DNA of 61,553 bases from Terriglobia bacterium (GTDB lineage: Bacteria; Acidobacteriota; Terriglobia; UBA7540): positions 1 to 61,553 of the forward strand of contig JASHOS010000263.1 of the NCBI GenBank assembly GCA_030040995.1, in the 5' to 3' direction. The stretch's first letter is position 1. Each line of letters opens with the position of its first letter. The notes beneath the pieces are model-generated. The model saw only the letters and a program-made list of their open reading frames with translations. It searched no databases and was not told where the DNA came from. Shown here piece by piece: positions 61,190 through 61,553 of this stretch. Position numbers and translations under genes: made by a program.

Positions 61190-61553
61190 CGTTGTTGATC
61201 CGAGTTCGCGTTTCCCCGAACGTCCATCGCTGTGAATTGCGTCTCGCGCATGTGGATATCTCGATCTATGCTCCCATGCTAGAGAGCGTTTTGAAACAGC
61301 ACCTCAACGTTCAATTTTGCATCCCCGAGCGAATCGTCGGCAACCCTTCCACACCGGAATGGTTTGAGACAAAACTCCAGCGTTTTTCCGTACTTCCTGG
61401 TATGATCGGTAGCGATGTCCGAAGGAAAAGGGGCCGAGCGAATATGGACACAGGCTGGCTCAGTTCGGCGTATGCAGCGGCATAGCATGCCATCATGAGA
61501 CTTTCGGTCTATAAGTCAATTAAGAAACGCGGATTCTCCGCGCACAGCGAAAC
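61190..61553. other. Right edge: no confident gene; possible gene start at 61495
   Basis: Frames in 61192-61490 are open on both strands but show no family pattern. An ATG at 61495 opens a plus-strand frame (MRLSVYKSIKKRGFSAHSE) that runs off the window. It could be the start of a real gene, but no ribosome-binding site precedes it. Confidence 0.25.

Noticed and set aside
1..61553. tRNA, rRNA or known riboswitch
   Set aside because: No cloverleaf-like T-loop/anticodon pattern or conserved rRNA sequence was noticed; a covariance-model scan would be decisive.

Overview
The window looks like a chromosomal segment of a GC-rich, Gram-negative soil-type bacterium, most likely an Acidobacteriota (inference). 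Supporting signs are two tandem large MacB/FtsX-type orphan permeases of the kind abundant in that phylum, a secreted Asp-box (sortilin-like) protein, an outer-membrane beta-barrel protein ending in Phe, many Tat-exported proteins, a TolC/RND pump, and gene spacers packed with several families of dispersed palindromic repeats. No rRNA, tRNA, CRISPR array, transposase or integrase was recognised.

Layout. 1-2937 (minus): housekeeping genes recO, glyQ and the 5' part of glyS, which runs off the left edge; glyQ and glyS are separated by a repeat-filled gap. 3730-5706: PfkB sugar kinase and an SDR oxidoreductase. 6203-11683: two permeases whose first ~115 codons and upstream DNA are nearly identical while the rest is different. 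11833-12509: VapBC-type toxin-antitoxin pair. 12548-15625: secreted CAP-domain protein and an IlvD/Edd sugar-acid dehydratase of the arabinonate type. 15820-18534: envelope glycan mini-cluster (glycosyltransferase, polysaccharide deacetylase, methyltransferase). 19006-25695: secreted Asp-box protein, secreted unknown protein, a small unknown gene overlapped by a CTG-initiated UDP-glucuronate-epimerase-like gene, and convergent purM. 26029-30792: Spy-like periplasmic protein, an unknown protein, an FHA-GAF-AAA+ sigma-54 activator and an SDR.

30804-35758 (minus): Rieske oxygenase, phosphoketolase and acetate kinase; the last two form a route from sugar phosphates via acetyl-phosphate to acetate and ATP. 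A fragment matching the 3' end of the Rieske gene lies just beyond ackA. 36049-41119: Tat-exported lactonase facing a 1215-residue GMC oxidoreductase/hydrolase fusion that carries an in-frame repeat element. 42429-43528: small secreted protein and a DUF433/DUF5615 toxin-antitoxin cassette bracketed by 57-bp direct repeats. 43720-49897 (minus): RND permease, membrane fusion protein and TolC, a complete tripartite pump. 50769-54478: beta-barrel protein and a dynamin-like GTPase. 54619-61189: VOC protein, Tat-exported TIM-barrel epimerase, Tat-exported phospholipase C, a MarR regulator with an unusually clear self-operator, an unknown gene and an SDR.

The most striking non-genic signal is the repeats. 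One hairpin family keeps a constant outer clamp (GCAGA...TCTGC) while its inner stem differs from copy to copy yet nearly always pairs. Another repeat has entered two unrelated reading frames in the same frame and orientation, giving both predicted proteins the same short peptide. These repeats, the CTG start, the MarR promoter and the bracketed toxin-antitoxin cassette are the observations most worth following up.
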